Origin: Rhodospirillaceae bacterium SYSU D60007
GTDB lineage: Bacteria; Pseudomonadota; Alphaproteobacteria; Reyranellales; Reyranellaceae
DNA length: 64,000 bases
Direction: 5' to 3'
Assembly: GCA_003574685.1 (NCBI GenBank)
Contig: QOCQ01000009.1
Span: 1-64,000, forward strand
This document shows, piece by piece, positions 8,487-16,354 of the stretch (position 1 is the stretch's first letter; each line of letters opens with the position of its first letter). Under the pieces are notes generated by a model. That model was given only the letters and a program-made list of their open reading frames with translations. It made no database searches and was not told where the DNA came from. The position numbers and the translations under genes are program-made.

Positions 8487-9656
8487 ATGCCGGGTGAGAC
8501 AGTGGATTCGATCGAGATGCTGCGCCGTCTCGTGGCGTTCGACACGACGTCGCGCAACTCGAACCTGGCGCTGATCGAGTATGTCCAGGCGTATCTGGCC
8601 GGGCACGGGATTGCGGCGCGGCTGGTGCCGAACGAGGAGACGACCAAGGCCAATCTCTACGCCAGCATCGGCCCCGATGCCGAAGGCGGCATCGTGCTGT
8701 CCGGCCATACCGATGTCGTGCCGGTGGATGGCCAGCCATGGGAGAGCGACCCCTGGATGCTGACCGAGCGGGACGGCAAGCTCTACGGGCGCGGGACGGC
8801 CGACATGAAGGCGTTTTCCGCCGTGGCGCTGGCGCTGGTGCCGGAGTTCCTGCGTGCGGGTCTGAAGGTGCCGGTGCATCTGGCGGTGAGCTACGACGAG
8901 GAGATTGGTTGTCTGGGCGCGCATTCGCTGGTCGAGCGGCTCATGGGAGACGTCAGGCGGCCGCGCGCGGTGATCGTCGGCGAGCCGACCATGATGGGGG
9001 TTGTGAACGCGCAGAACTGGGGCGGCGGGCTGATCACAACGTTCACTGGCGTCGAGGCGCATTCCTCGATGACGCATCTCGGGGTCAGCGCCATTCACTA
9101 TGCCGGCGCGTTCATTCACTTCCTCAACGAACTGCAGGACGAACTCGCAGCGCGGCGACGCCGCGACATCGACATGGAGCCGGCCCATACCACCATCAAC
9201 GTGGGCGTAATCAACGGCGGCACGGCGGGCAACATCCTCGCCCGCGAGTGTGTGATGAACTGGGGCTACCGCACGCTGCCTGGCGACGACTATACCGAAG
9301 TGCAGCGCCGCGCCGAGGCGTTCCTCAACGACACCCTGCTGCCGGCGATGCGACGCAAACATCCGGACGCCAATATCCATACGCGCCGCCGTTCCTTCGT
9401 GCCGGGGATCAAGCCCGAGGAGAATCGCGACGCCGAAGAGCTGGCGCTGCACTGGACCGGCGGCAACCGCACCTACGCCGTGCCGTACGGAACCGAGGCG
9501 GGCATCTTCCGCGCCGCCGGAATCCCGACCGTCATCTGCGGTCCCGGCGACATTGCCCAGGCGCATCAGCCCAACGAATTCATCCTGAAGTCGCAGATCG
9601 CCGCCTGCGAAGCCTTCATGCGCCGCCTGATGGCGTGGAGCGCGCGGCAGGGCTGA
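8487..9656 (+). CDS. argE: Acetylornithine deacetylase (M20 family)
   Basis: A 389-residue M20 metallopeptidase-fold enzyme matching ArgE in length and motifs. Metal ligands are seen in GHTDVVP (H74, D76), GTADMK (D106), YDEEIG (E138, E139), GEPT (E166) and the C-terminal AHQPNEF. The N-terminal LVAFDTTSRNSNLALI is characteristic of alphaproteobacterial ArgE-type proteins. ArgE removes acetate from N-acetylornithine to give ornithine. Many alphaproteobacteria also use the ArgJ cycle and carry several ArgE-like paralogues of unknown substrate. The next genes are a deacetylase and two SDRs, so a catabolic amidohydrolase role is possible. GAGGGG precedes the start. Confidence 0.75.
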   Translation: MPGETVDSIEMLRRLVAFDTTSRNSNLALIEYVQAYLAGHGIAARLVPNEETTKANLYASIGPDAEGGIVLSGHTDVVPVDGQPWESDPWMLTERDGKLYGRGTADMKAFSAVALALVPEFLRAGLKVPVHLAVSYDEEIGCLGAHSLVERLMGDVRRPRAVIVGEPTMMGVVNAQNWGGGLITTFTGVEAHSSMTHLGVSAIHYAGAFIHFLNELQDELAARRRRDIDMEPAHTTINVGVINGGTAGNILARECVMNWGYRTLPGDDYTEVQRRAEAFLNDTLLPAMRRKHPDANIHTRRRSFVPGIKPEENRDAEELALHWTGGNRTYAVPYGTEAGIFRAAGIPTVICGPGDIAQAHQPNEFILKSQIAACEAFMRRLMAWSARQG

Positions 9657-9665
9657 TGAGTCAAA

Positions 9666-9790
9666 ACCTTCCCCCGGAGGGGAAGGTGGCGCGCAGCGCC
9701 GGAAGGGGGATGCCTCAACAAGCACGGCGCGGCAGTTGTTGCACCATCCCCCTTCCGCCCTTCGGGCACCTTCCCCCTCCGGGGGAAGGT
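9666..9790. repeat. Family A long palindrome, copy 2
   Basis: Arms ccttcccccggaggggaagg and ccttccccctccgggggaag enclose inner segments ggcgcgcagcgccggaag and cttccgcccttcgggcacc. It is in reverse orientation to the copy at 1077-1197 and the same orientation as 39417-39541. It separates the argE-like gene from the polysaccharide deacetylase gene. Confidence 0.9.
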
Positions 9791-9812
9791 CTATGAAAGA
9801 GGAGCACAGCCA

Positions 9813-10673
9813 ATGCCGATCGCACCCAGGGGCTTCCCGGTGATGCTGACCTTCGATCTCGACGCCGAGACGCTGTGGACGGCGCGCGATCCCAAGAACT
9901 GGGAGCGGCCCGTCGCGCTCTCGCAGGGCACCTACGGCTGGAAGGTCGGCATGGGCCGCATCCTCGACCTGCTCGACCGCTACGGCATCAAGGTGACGTT
10001 CTTCATTCCCGGGCTGGTGATGCAGCAGCATCCCGCCCTGATGGAGGATGTGCTGCGGCGCGGCCACGAGATCGGCCACCATAGCTGGTCGCATGCCTGG
10101 ATCACCACGCTGACACCGGAGCAGGAACGCGAGGAGATGGAGAAGGGCGTCGAGATCATACGCAAGATGACCGGCCGCAAGCCGGCCGGCTACCGCTCGC
10201 CCGCGGGCGAATTCAGCCAGATCACGCTGCGGCTGCTGAAGGAATACGGCCTCCGCTATTCCTCCAACTTCTTCGACGACGATTCGCCCTACCTGCTGCG
10301 CTTCGACGGCGAAACCAGCGACATCGTCGAGTTTCCCTTCGCCTGGGTGCTCGATGATGCGCCGTTCTTTCTCTATTCGATCACGCTGCCGGGCCGCACC
10401 ATGCACCCGCCGTCATCGGTGCTGGAGGGCTGGATCGACGAGTTCGACACGCTCTATCGCGAGGACCGCGAGTTCGTGTTGGCCATGCACCCGCAGATCA
10501 TCGGGCGGCCCTCGCGCATCACTATGCTGGAGAAGCTGATCCGGCACATCATGTCGCATCCCGGCGTCTGGTTCGCGCGCTGCGACGAGGTGGCCGAGGC
10601 GGTGCGGCCGTACCTGACGGAGCACAAGATGATCATGGAGCCGGTCGCGATGCGGAAGCCGCCCCATGGCTGA
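9813..10673 (+). CDS. Polysaccharide deacetylase family protein (NodB/PuuE-like)
   Basis: A 286-residue protein of the carbohydrate esterase 4/NodB fold. The catalytic base and metal Asp are in TFDLDAE (D15, D17) and the metal histidines in GHEIGHHSWSH (around H90 and H94), followed by AGYRSPAGEFS. No signal peptide is seen, so a cytosolic PuuE-like amidase or deacetylase on a small molecule is more likely than a cell-wall enzyme. ATG at 9813 follows gaggag. The 3' end overlaps the next SDR start by eight bases, which points to translational coupling and a shared pathway. Confidence 0.85.
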   Translation: MPIAPRGFPVMLTFDLDAETLWTARDPKNWERPVALSQGTYGWKVGMGRILDLLDRYGIKVTFFIPGLVMQQHPALMEDVLRRGHEIGHHSWSHAWITTLTPEQEREEMEKGVEIIRKMTGRKPAGYRSPAGEFSQITLRLLKEYGLRYSSNFFDDDSPYLLRFDGETSDIVEFPFAWVLDDAPFFLYSITLPGRTMHPPSSVLEGWIDEFDTLYREDREFVLAMHPQIIGRPSRITMLEKLIRHIMSHPGVWFARCDEVAEAVRPYLTEHKMIMEPVAMRKPPHG

Positions 10674-11418
10674 CGTGCATGACCTTTCCGGCCGCCGCGT
10701 GCTGGTGACCGGAGCTGCTTCCGGCATCGGCCGCGCCACGGCAGAGTTGTTCGTGCAGCGCGGCGCCAGGGTGGCGCTGCTCGATCGTGACAGGCACGTC
10801 GAGAAGGTCGCGGCGGAAGTCGGCGGCACCATCGGCCTGGTTGGCGACGTGGCCGACGAAGGCGCGGTGGCGCGCAGCGTTGCCGTTGCCGCGGCGAAGC
10901 TGGACGGGCTGGACGGCGTGGTGAACTCGGCCGGCATCGACCTGGTGAAGCCCGTTACGGAGATGACGCCTGAGGAGTGGAACCGCTTGCTGGCGGTGAA
11001 CCTGAGTGGCCCGTTCCATGTCTGCCGCGCCGCTGCGCCGTACCTGCGGCAGGCATCCGAAGCGACCGTGGTCAATGTAGCGTCGGGCGCGGGGCTGGTA
11101 CCGCTGAAACACCGGACGGCCTACTGTGCCTCGAAAGCCGGCCTGGTGATGTTCACCAAGACGCTGGCCATCGAGCTGGCGCCGGTGCGGGTCAATGCCT
11201 TCTGTCCCGGCATCATCGATACGCCGCTGTTCCGCCAGTCGTTCGAGAATGAGCCGGATCCGGATGCCGAGCTCCGGCGCATCCTCGACCGCTATCTCAT
11301 CAAGCGTGCCGCGACGCCGGAGGAAGCGGCGCAAATCGTGCTGTTCCTGACCAGCCGCGCCTCGTCGATCATGACCGGCGTGGCGCTGGCCGGCGATGCC
11401 GGGAGGACCTTCCATTGA
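10666..11418 (+). CDS. Short-chain dehydrogenase/reductase
   Basis: A 250-residue classical SDR. TGAASGIG forms the cofactor loop, NSAG the NAG motif, and AYCASKAG the intact catalytic Tyr and Lys. The C-terminus SIMTGVALAGDAGRTFH departs slightly from the usual VDGG ending. It overlaps the deacetylase gene upstream by eight bases and the next SDR gene by four, giving a tight three-gene run. The substrate is unknown; two SDRs in tandem suggest consecutive oxidations or a heteromeric pair. Confidence 0.88.
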   Translation: MADVHDLSGRRVLVTGAASGIGRATAELFVQRGARVALLDRDRHVEKVAAEVGGTIGLVGDVADEGAVARSVAVAAAKLDGLDGVVNSAGIDLVKPVTEMTPEEWNRLLAVNLSGPFHVCRAAAPYLRQASEATVVNVASGAGLVPLKHRTAYCASKAGLVMFTKTLAIELAPVRVNAFCPGIIDTPLFRQSFENEPDPDAELRRILDRYLIKRAATPEEAAQIVLFLTSRASSIMTGVALAGDAGRTFH

Positions 11419-12161
11419 GCGCGCCACGTTTCGCCGTTGTCACGGGGGCCGCCAACGGCATCGGCCGCGCCACCGCCTTGCGCCTGGCGGACGACGGCTG
11501 CGATCTGGCGATCGTCGATGTCGAGGCCGAGCCGCTGGCCGAGGTCGCGGCGGGGATCGAGGCGAAAGGGCGTCGCTGCCTGACGTTGGTCGCGGACTGT
11601 CTTGACCCGGCCGCCATCGCCGAGGCGGCGCTGCAGATCGAGCAGACCGGCCCCGTCGATGTCCTGTTCAACAATGTCGGTCAGAGCGGGCGGGAGCGCG
11701 CGTCGGAGTTCTGGAACTCCGATCCGGAGGTCTGGCGGTTCGTGATCGAGATCTCGCTGATGTCCACTCTGCGCTGGTCGCGCCGGATCGTGCCCGGTAT
11801 GCGCGCACGCCGCAGCGGGCGCATCATCAATATGTCGACGGAGTCGGCATTCTATGGCGACACGGGGTTGGCCGACTACGCCGCCGCCAAGATGGGCGTC
11901 GTGGGCTTCACGCGCTCGCTGGCGCGCGAACTGGCGCCGTTCCACGTTACCGTGAACGCCGTCGCGCCCGGCGCAATCCGTACCCGCGCCCATGACCGGC
12001 TGCCGAAGGAAACCATCGACAAGGTGCGCAACAGCGTGCCCATGGGCTTCGTCGGCGAACCGCAGGACGTGGCGCACGTCGTCTCGTTCCTCGCCAGCGA
12101 GGGCGCCCGCTACATCACTGGCCAGACGATCCTGATCGACGGCGGACGGTGGATGATCTGA
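11415..12161 (+). CDS. Short-chain dehydrogenase/reductase with TTG start
   Basis: A 248-residue classical SDR. TGAANGIG is the cofactor loop, NNVGQS replaces NNAG, and the active site DYAAAKMG has intact Tyr and Lys. The end ITGQTILIDGG is canonical. I place the start at TTG 11415 because TTG overlaps the upstream TGA in a TTGA junction and GGGAGG lies just upstream, the layout of translational coupling. No ATG fits the family N-terminus. It is the last gene of the deacetylase-SDR-SDR run; a family C palindrome follows. Confidence 0.88.
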   Translation: MSAPRFAVVTGAANGIGRATALRLADDGCDLAIVDVEAEPLAEVAAGIEAKGRRCLTLVADCLDPAAIAEAALQIEQTGPVDVLFNNVGQSGRERASEFWNSDPEVWRFVIEISLMSTLRWSRRIVPGMRARRSGRIINMSTESAFYGDTGLADYAAAKMGVVGFTRSLARELAPFHVTVNAVAPGAIRTRAHDRLPKETIDKVRNSVPMGFVGEPQDVAHVVSFLASEGARYITGQTILIDGGRWMI

Positions 12162-12170
12162 CGGAAACAG

Positions 12171-12283
12171 CCTTCATGGTGAGCTTTGTCGAACCATGAA
12201 GGCGCCGTGCGGCCCCCAGCGTGGGGCGCTTCATGGTTCGACCCGGTGGATGCTTCGCATCCACCTGTGCTCACCATGAAGCG
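12171..12283. repeat. Family C palindrome, copy 1, interrupted by a 26-base hairpin
   Basis: The left arm at 12171-12202 is itself a hairpin (cttcatggt ... aaccatgaag). The right arm, cttcatggttcgac ... gctcaccatgaag, is split by 26 bases (12243-12268) that form a separate hairpin, ggtggatgc-ttc-gcatccacc. The right half lies inside the 3' end of the RluA-type gene on the minus strand and encodes its final residues and stop codon. Confidence 0.9.
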
Positions 12284-12995
12284 GGTCTCCGGCACCGAGA
12301 TAACCGCATGCCCGCAGCGCTGCCAGCATGTGCGGCGGCGGCGGGGCCTCGACCATGATGGGCGGCTTGCCTTCCTTGAGCGGGATGGAGAGGGCGCGGG
12401 CGTGCAGGTGAAGGGGTGGCGATGATCCGCGCACGGGTGCGGCGCCGTACAGCGGATCGCCGACGATGGGACAGCCCAGCGCGGCGCAGTGCACGCGGAT
12501 CTGGTGCGTGCGGCCGGTGCGCGGACGCAGCTCCAGCCAGCCCAGGCCGTCGCCGTGGCCGAGAAGACGATAGCCAGTAACGGCCTTCTGCCCGGACGGA
12601 TCGGGCAGCATCCGCCAGCCGCCGTCGCGACGCGATACCTTGCGCAGGGGCTGGTCGATCGTTCCCTCTGCCTGCGCCGGTGTGCCGTGGACGACAGCCC
12701 AGTAGACCTTCTCGATCTTGCCGGCGGCGAAGAGCGCGCCGAGCTTGCGCAGCGCCTTGGGGTGCCGTCCCAGCACCAGGCATCCCGACGTATCCCGGTC
12801 CAGACGGTGCGCCAGCGCCGGCGGTTTTGACCAGCCGAAGCGCAGCGCATCGAACATCGCCTCGAGGTTCGGCCCGCCGCCAGGGCCGGGATGCACGGCA
12901 ATCCCCGCCGGCTTGTCGATCACCAGCATCAGCCCGTCGCGGTAGAGCACGCGCCCGACCAGCTCGTCGGCGGAGAGGACGGCGGCGCGTGGCAT
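12231..12995 (-). CDS. RluA family pseudouridine synthase
   Basis: A 254-residue RNA pseudouridine synthase. The catalytic motif is HRLDRDTSG with D66, and RTHQIRVHCAALGCPIVGD is the conserved C-terminal block of the RluA/RluC/RluD group. There is no N-terminal S4 domain, as in RluA-like single-domain enzymes acting on rRNA or tRNA. The last 17 or so residues (PLHGEHRWMRS and onward) are encoded by the family C palindrome at 12228-12283, which also provides the TGA. The native C-terminus was probably replaced or extended when the repeat inserted. Which uridine is modified cannot be told. Confidence 0.9.
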   Translation of the reverse strand: MPRAAVLSADELVGRVLYRDGLMLVIDKPAGIAVHPGPGGGPNLEAMFDALRFGWSKPPALAHRLDRDTSGCLVLGRHPKALRKLGALFAAGKIEKVYWAVVHGTPAQAEGTIDQPLRKVSRRDGGWRMLPDPSGQKAVTGYRLLGHGDGLGWLELRPRTGRTHQIRVHCAALGCPIVGDPLYGAAPVRGSSPPLHLHARALSIPLKEGKPPIMVEAPPPPHMLAALRACGYLGAGDPLHGEHRWMRSIHRVEP

Positions 12996-12998
12996 GGT

Positions 12999-13796
12999 TC
13001 AGCCGCCTATCACCACGGCGGCCGACCGGTTGCGCAGGGTCTTGACGATGGCGTGGCCGACCAGCGTGCTGGTCTTGCGGTTCTCCGGCGAGGGCACGAG
13101 ATCCTCGACGAAGCGCATCGAGCCCAGCGGCCCTCGGGCGGTGATCTCGCAGACATGCGTGGTGATCGTGGGGTCGGCAATGATGACGACGCGCGTACGG
13201 TCGAGCCCGATGCCGGCCAGTGCGGTGGCGGCCGATATGTTGACGTTCTGCGGGTAGAGCTTCGCGCCTTCGCGGACGGGGCCGTCGAAGAGGACCTGCG
13301 GCGCCGTGAGGGCATCAAGATCGGTCAGTCTCTCGGCAGCGGTGCCTTTCCACGAGGCGGGATCCTTGCGCACGGTGATCACCGCTTCGTCCAGGCCGCC
13401 TTCGGCCAGAGCGGCCAGCATGTCCAGCCCGCCAATGCCGGCGGCCGGCAGATAAACGCGACGTCCGTTCGCGCGGGCAGCATGCGCGACGCGCTCCAGC
13501 AGGGCCGTGTCGGTGAAGGCGCCCACGGACGTCACGTAGAGATCGGCGCCGCCGTCCAGCACCCGCACGGCATAGTCGCGCACCGCCTGGTGACCGGCAC
13601 CTTCCACGACCACGTCGAGCAGGTAGCGGAAGAACCAGTCGGGATCGTGCGTGATATCAGGCTTCTCGCTGGAAGGCGGACGCGGCGTGCGCACCAGGGC
13701 CGTGGTGAGCTCGATGCCCTCCAGCCGGCCGGCAGCGACAGCCTCGGCAATCCGTCTGCCGATGGCACCGAAGCCGATCATGCCAAGCCTGGTCAT
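12999..13796 (-). CDS. L-aspartate dehydrogenase family protein
   Basis: A 265-residue protein with an N-terminal Rossmann motif (GMIGFGAIGRRIAEAV) and the C-terminal DUF108 signature YPQNVNISAATALAGIGLD, as in aspartate dehydrogenases (NadX type). The reaction would be L-aspartate plus NAD(P)+ to iminoaspartate or oxaloacetate plus ammonia. ATG at 13796 follows GGATCGAG. It begins one base after the DctM stop, so it belongs to the TRAP operon, and no nadA or nadC is nearby. That favours catabolism of an imported amino or keto acid over NAD synthesis; this is inference. Confidence 0.8.
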   Translation of the reverse strand: MTRLGMIGFGAIGRRIAEAVAAGRLEGIELTTALVRTPRPPSSEKPDITHDPDWFFRYLLDVVVEGAGHQAVRDYAVRVLDGGADLYVTSVGAFTDTALLERVAHAARANGRRVYLPAAGIGGLDMLAALAEGGLDEAVITVRKDPASWKGTAAERLTDLDALTAPQVLFDGPVREGAKLYPQNVNISAATALAGIGLDRTRVVIIADPTITTHVCEITARGPLGSMRFVEDLVPSPENRKTSTLVGHAIVKTLRNRSAAVVIGG

Positions 13797-13797
13797 C

Positions 13798-15168
13798 TCA
13801 GCTCGATCCGTAGAACAGCCGCGGCAACCAGAGAACGATGCCGGGGAAGATGATGCAAAGGCTGACACCAAGTCCCTGCAGAATGAGAAACGGTATCGCG
13901 CCGCGGATAATCGTCGCCATGGTTACCTGCGGTGGCGCCACGCTCTTGAGATAGAAAAGCGAGTAGCCGAACGGCGGTGACAGGAAGGCCATCTGCATGT
14001 TGACCATGAAGATCACGCCGTACCACAGGGCGACGTCCGAGGATGCGACGCCGGGGAATCCGAGCAGGCCGTCAAAACTAAGCGCCTTCAGGATCGGCAG
14101 GAAGATCGGCACGGTCAGCAGCAGGATTCCGACCCAGTCGATGAACATGCCGAGCACGAACAGGATCGCCATCATCAGCAGGACGATGCCATACGGCGCG
14201 AGGCCGGTGCCCAGGATCTGGTTGGCGACGTAGGTCTGGCCGCCCTTCAGGATGAAAAACCCGACGAAGAGGGTGGCGCCAAAGAAAATCCACATCACCA
14301 TGGCGGTCGCCTTGAGCGTGGCCAGCGACGCTTCGCGCACCGTCGCCCACGTCAGCCGCCGGTGTATGGCGCAGACGATCAGCGCACCGAAGGTGCCGAT
14401 GCCCGCAGCCTCGACGGGTGTAGCGACACCGAGGAAGATCACGCCCAGGGCGACAATGATGAGAAGAATGGGCGCGATCGTCTTCTGAAGAAGCCGCAGT
14501 TTCTCGACGATGCCTACGCGCTCCTCGCGCGGCAGGGCAGGGCCCAGCTTGGGGTTCAGATACGAACGAATCGTCACATAGGCGATGTACAGCCCCGACA
14601 GCATCAGGCCGGGGAACACCGATCCGGCGAGCAGCTCGCCCAGCGACTGCTGCGCCACCACCGAATAGACGATCGCCATCACCGACGGCGGGATCAGGAT
14701 ACCGAGCGTACCGCCGGCCAGCAGGGCGCCGCAGGCGAGCTCCGGATTGTAGCCGCGCCGCAGCATGGCCGGCAGCGCGATCATCCCCATGGTCACTTCG
14801 GTCGCGCCCACGACGCCGACCATGGCGGCGAGAATCGTGCATACCACGACCGTGGCAGAGGCCAGCCCGCCCTTCAGCCCACCCAGCCACTTGTAGACGA
14901 CATCGAACAGCTCCTCGATGATGCCCGCCTTCTCCAGAATCGCCGCCATGAAGATAAAGAGCGGCACGGCCGAGAGCTGGTAGTCCGTCATGAACGGAAA
15001 CACCCGCGCCGGCAGCATGTTCAGCATCTGCGGCGAGCCGAACACGAACAGGAATATGCAGGCGAGGCTGCCCAGCGCGAAGGCCATCGGCACGCCGAGA
15101 GTCAGCAGGGCGGCGAGGCCAAGCATCATGAGGAGGCCGAGAATCTCGACCGGTGCGTCCAGGCCCAT
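13798..15168 (-). CDS. TRAP transporter large permease (DctM family)
   Basis: A 456-residue inner-membrane protein with about a dozen hydrophobic segments. Conserved DctM blocks include SAVPLFIFMAAILEKAGI and AGGTLGILIPPSVMAIVYSV. It is the Na+-coupled transport subunit that accepts substrate from the periplasmic DctP protein. It starts three bases after the small-permease stop and ends one base before aspartate dehydrogenase, so all are cotranscribed. Confidence 0.92.
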   Translation of the reverse strand: MGLDAPVEILGLLMMLGLAALLTLGVPMAFALGSLACIFLFVFGSPQMLNMLPARVFPFMTDYQLSAVPLFIFMAAILEKAGIIEELFDVVYKWLGGLKGGLASATVVVCTILAAMVGVVGATEVTMGMIALPAMLRRGYNPELACGALLAGGTLGILIPPSVMAIVYSVVAQQSLGELLAGSVFPGLMLSGLYIAYVTIRSYLNPKLGPALPREERVGIVEKLRLLQKTIAPILLIIVALGVIFLGVATPVEAAGIGTFGALIVCAIHRRLTWATVREASLATLKATAMVMWIFFGATLFVGFFILKGGQTYVANQILGTGLAPYGIVLLMMAILFVLGMFIDWVGILLLTVPIFLPILKALSFDGLLGFPGVASSDVALWYGVIFMVNMQMAFLSPPFGYSLFYLKSVAPPQVTMATIIRGAIPFLILQGLGVSLCIIFPGIVLWLPRLFYGSS

Positions 15169-15171
15169 GGC

Positions 15172-16278
15172 TCAGCTCCTCGCCGCAACCACGGTGTGAA
15201 CGTCCTTCGCCAGGCGGGCGAGCCCTTGCAGCAGCAGCAGGGCCGCGCCGATCGGGATCATCAGCTTGACCGGCCAGTACTGGATCGCCCACTCGGTGAA
15301 CGACACCTCGCCGGCGCCAACCGCGTCGGCGGCAAAGATCCAGCCGGTCCACAGCATGGTGCCGGCAAAGATGAAGAAGAAGACCGACCCGACGATGTCG
15401 CAGATCGCCTTGCCGCGCGGCGAAAGCTGGCTGTACAGCATGTCGACCCGCACGTGGCTCTCGCCCCGGTAGGCATACGCCCCGGCGATCATGTATTGCA
15501 TGCCGAACATCAGGAACGTGCTCTCGTGAACCCAGTTGGTCGGAGAGTTGAAGACATAGCGCGCGATGACCTCGAAGTAGTAGGCGACCACCGCGAGAAC
15601 CGACCAGTAGGCCACCAGCTCGCCCATGACGCGGACCGTGGCATCGATGCCGCGCGCCACCGAGCCCACCGCACCCGGAATCTCCGGTGGGGGGTCTTCG
15701 ACCAGGACCGGCTCGACCGCGGATATGACCGGCGGCGGTTCGGTCTGCCGGGCCCGGCGTACGAGTCCGGGGATGAGCAAGGCATCGATCAGCAGCAGTA
15801 CGAGCACCAGGCCGGCGGTACCGCGCATGACCAGGTTGGCGCGATCAATCGCCGCGTTGGCCGCAGCGTAGTCTTCCTTTGCCTTGGCAAGCTGCGTCTC
15901 GCTGCGTTCGATGCGCTTCTGCGCATCGAGGCTGCCGCGTTCCGCCGCGGGCCGCGTGCGTTCGATGACGCGCCCGAGGCTCTCGACATCCTGCCGCGCC
16001 TTCGACAGCAGCTCGCGGCCATCGCGATACAGATCCCCGCCGTAGATGACCACCACGAACAGCGGCAGGAACACGAACCCCCAGGCGCTCTTGAGATAGA
16101 ACCGGTGCATGCCGAGGAAGCCGGCGAACAGCCAGAAAAGGTAGGCGAGAAAAAGATTGGCCTGCCCGTCATCCCTGCTGTTCCTGGTTTTCGCCACCAT
16201 GACCCAGGCGATGAGGGGAAAGACGAGCAGTGCCGACCAGTACATCCAGTGCGGCAGCACAAATCCGATCGAGGGCAT
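15172..16278 (-). CDS. TM2 domain-coiled coil-DctQ fusion: TRAP small permease with large N-terminal extension
   Basis: A 368-residue protein, about twice the usual DctQ length. Residues 12-28 are hydrophobic. Residues 41-80 look like a TM2 domain: a membrane helix, the turn GFLGMHRFYL, then a second helix. Residues 86-148 are charged and helical, likely a coiled coil. Another membrane helix lies at 155-172, then a Pro-rich linker. DctQ homology runs from about 210 to 355, with FEVIARYVFNSPTNWVHE and ESHVRVDM. It sits where DctQ belongs, between DctP and DctM. The DNA shows one uninterrupted frame, so the fusion is not an assembly gap. What the TM2 module adds is unknown. Confidence 0.85.
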   Translation of the reverse strand: MPSIGFVLPHWMYWSALLVFPLIAWVMVAKTRNSRDDGQANLFLAYLFWLFAGFLGMHRFYLKSAWGFVFLPLFVVVIYGGDLYRDGRELLSKARQDVESLGRVIERTRPAAERGSLDAQKRIERSETQLAKAKEDYAAANAAIDRANLVMRGTAGLVLVLLLIDALLIPGLVRRARQTEPPPVISAVEPVLVEDPPPEIPGAVGSVARGIDATVRVMGELVAYWSVLAVVAYYFEVIARYVFNSPTNWVHESTFLMFGMQYMIAGAYAYRGESHVRVDMLYSQLSPRGKAICDIVGSVFFFIFAGTMLWTGWIFAADAVGAGEVSFTEWAIQYWPVKLMIPIGAALLLLQGLARLAKDVHTVVAARS

Positions 16279-16317
16279 GGACGATGGCCCCGGAAGAGGG
16301 TGTCAAACGGGAGAGGA

Positions 16318-16343
16318 GCAGGCGCCGACGGTTCGGCGCCTGC
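16318..16343 (-). other. Intercistronic hairpin after the TRAP binding-protein gene
   Basis: A perfect 11-bp stem (gcaggcgccga with tcggcgcctgc) and a four-base loop lie between the DctP stop and the DctQ-fusion start on the minus strand. There is no U-tract, so it is more likely an RNA-stabilising or processing element that keeps DctP levels above permease levels than a terminator. A similar hairpin follows the ABC binding-protein gene at 37473-37499. Confidence 0.6.
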
Positions 16344-16354
16344 ACCGGCGAACG

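Noticed and set aside
7587-10406. A 939-codon open frame on the minus strand
   Set aside because: It runs antisense to the argE-like and deacetylase genes and through a family A palindrome. It is a by-product of high GC at codon position 3 and has no recognisable domain.
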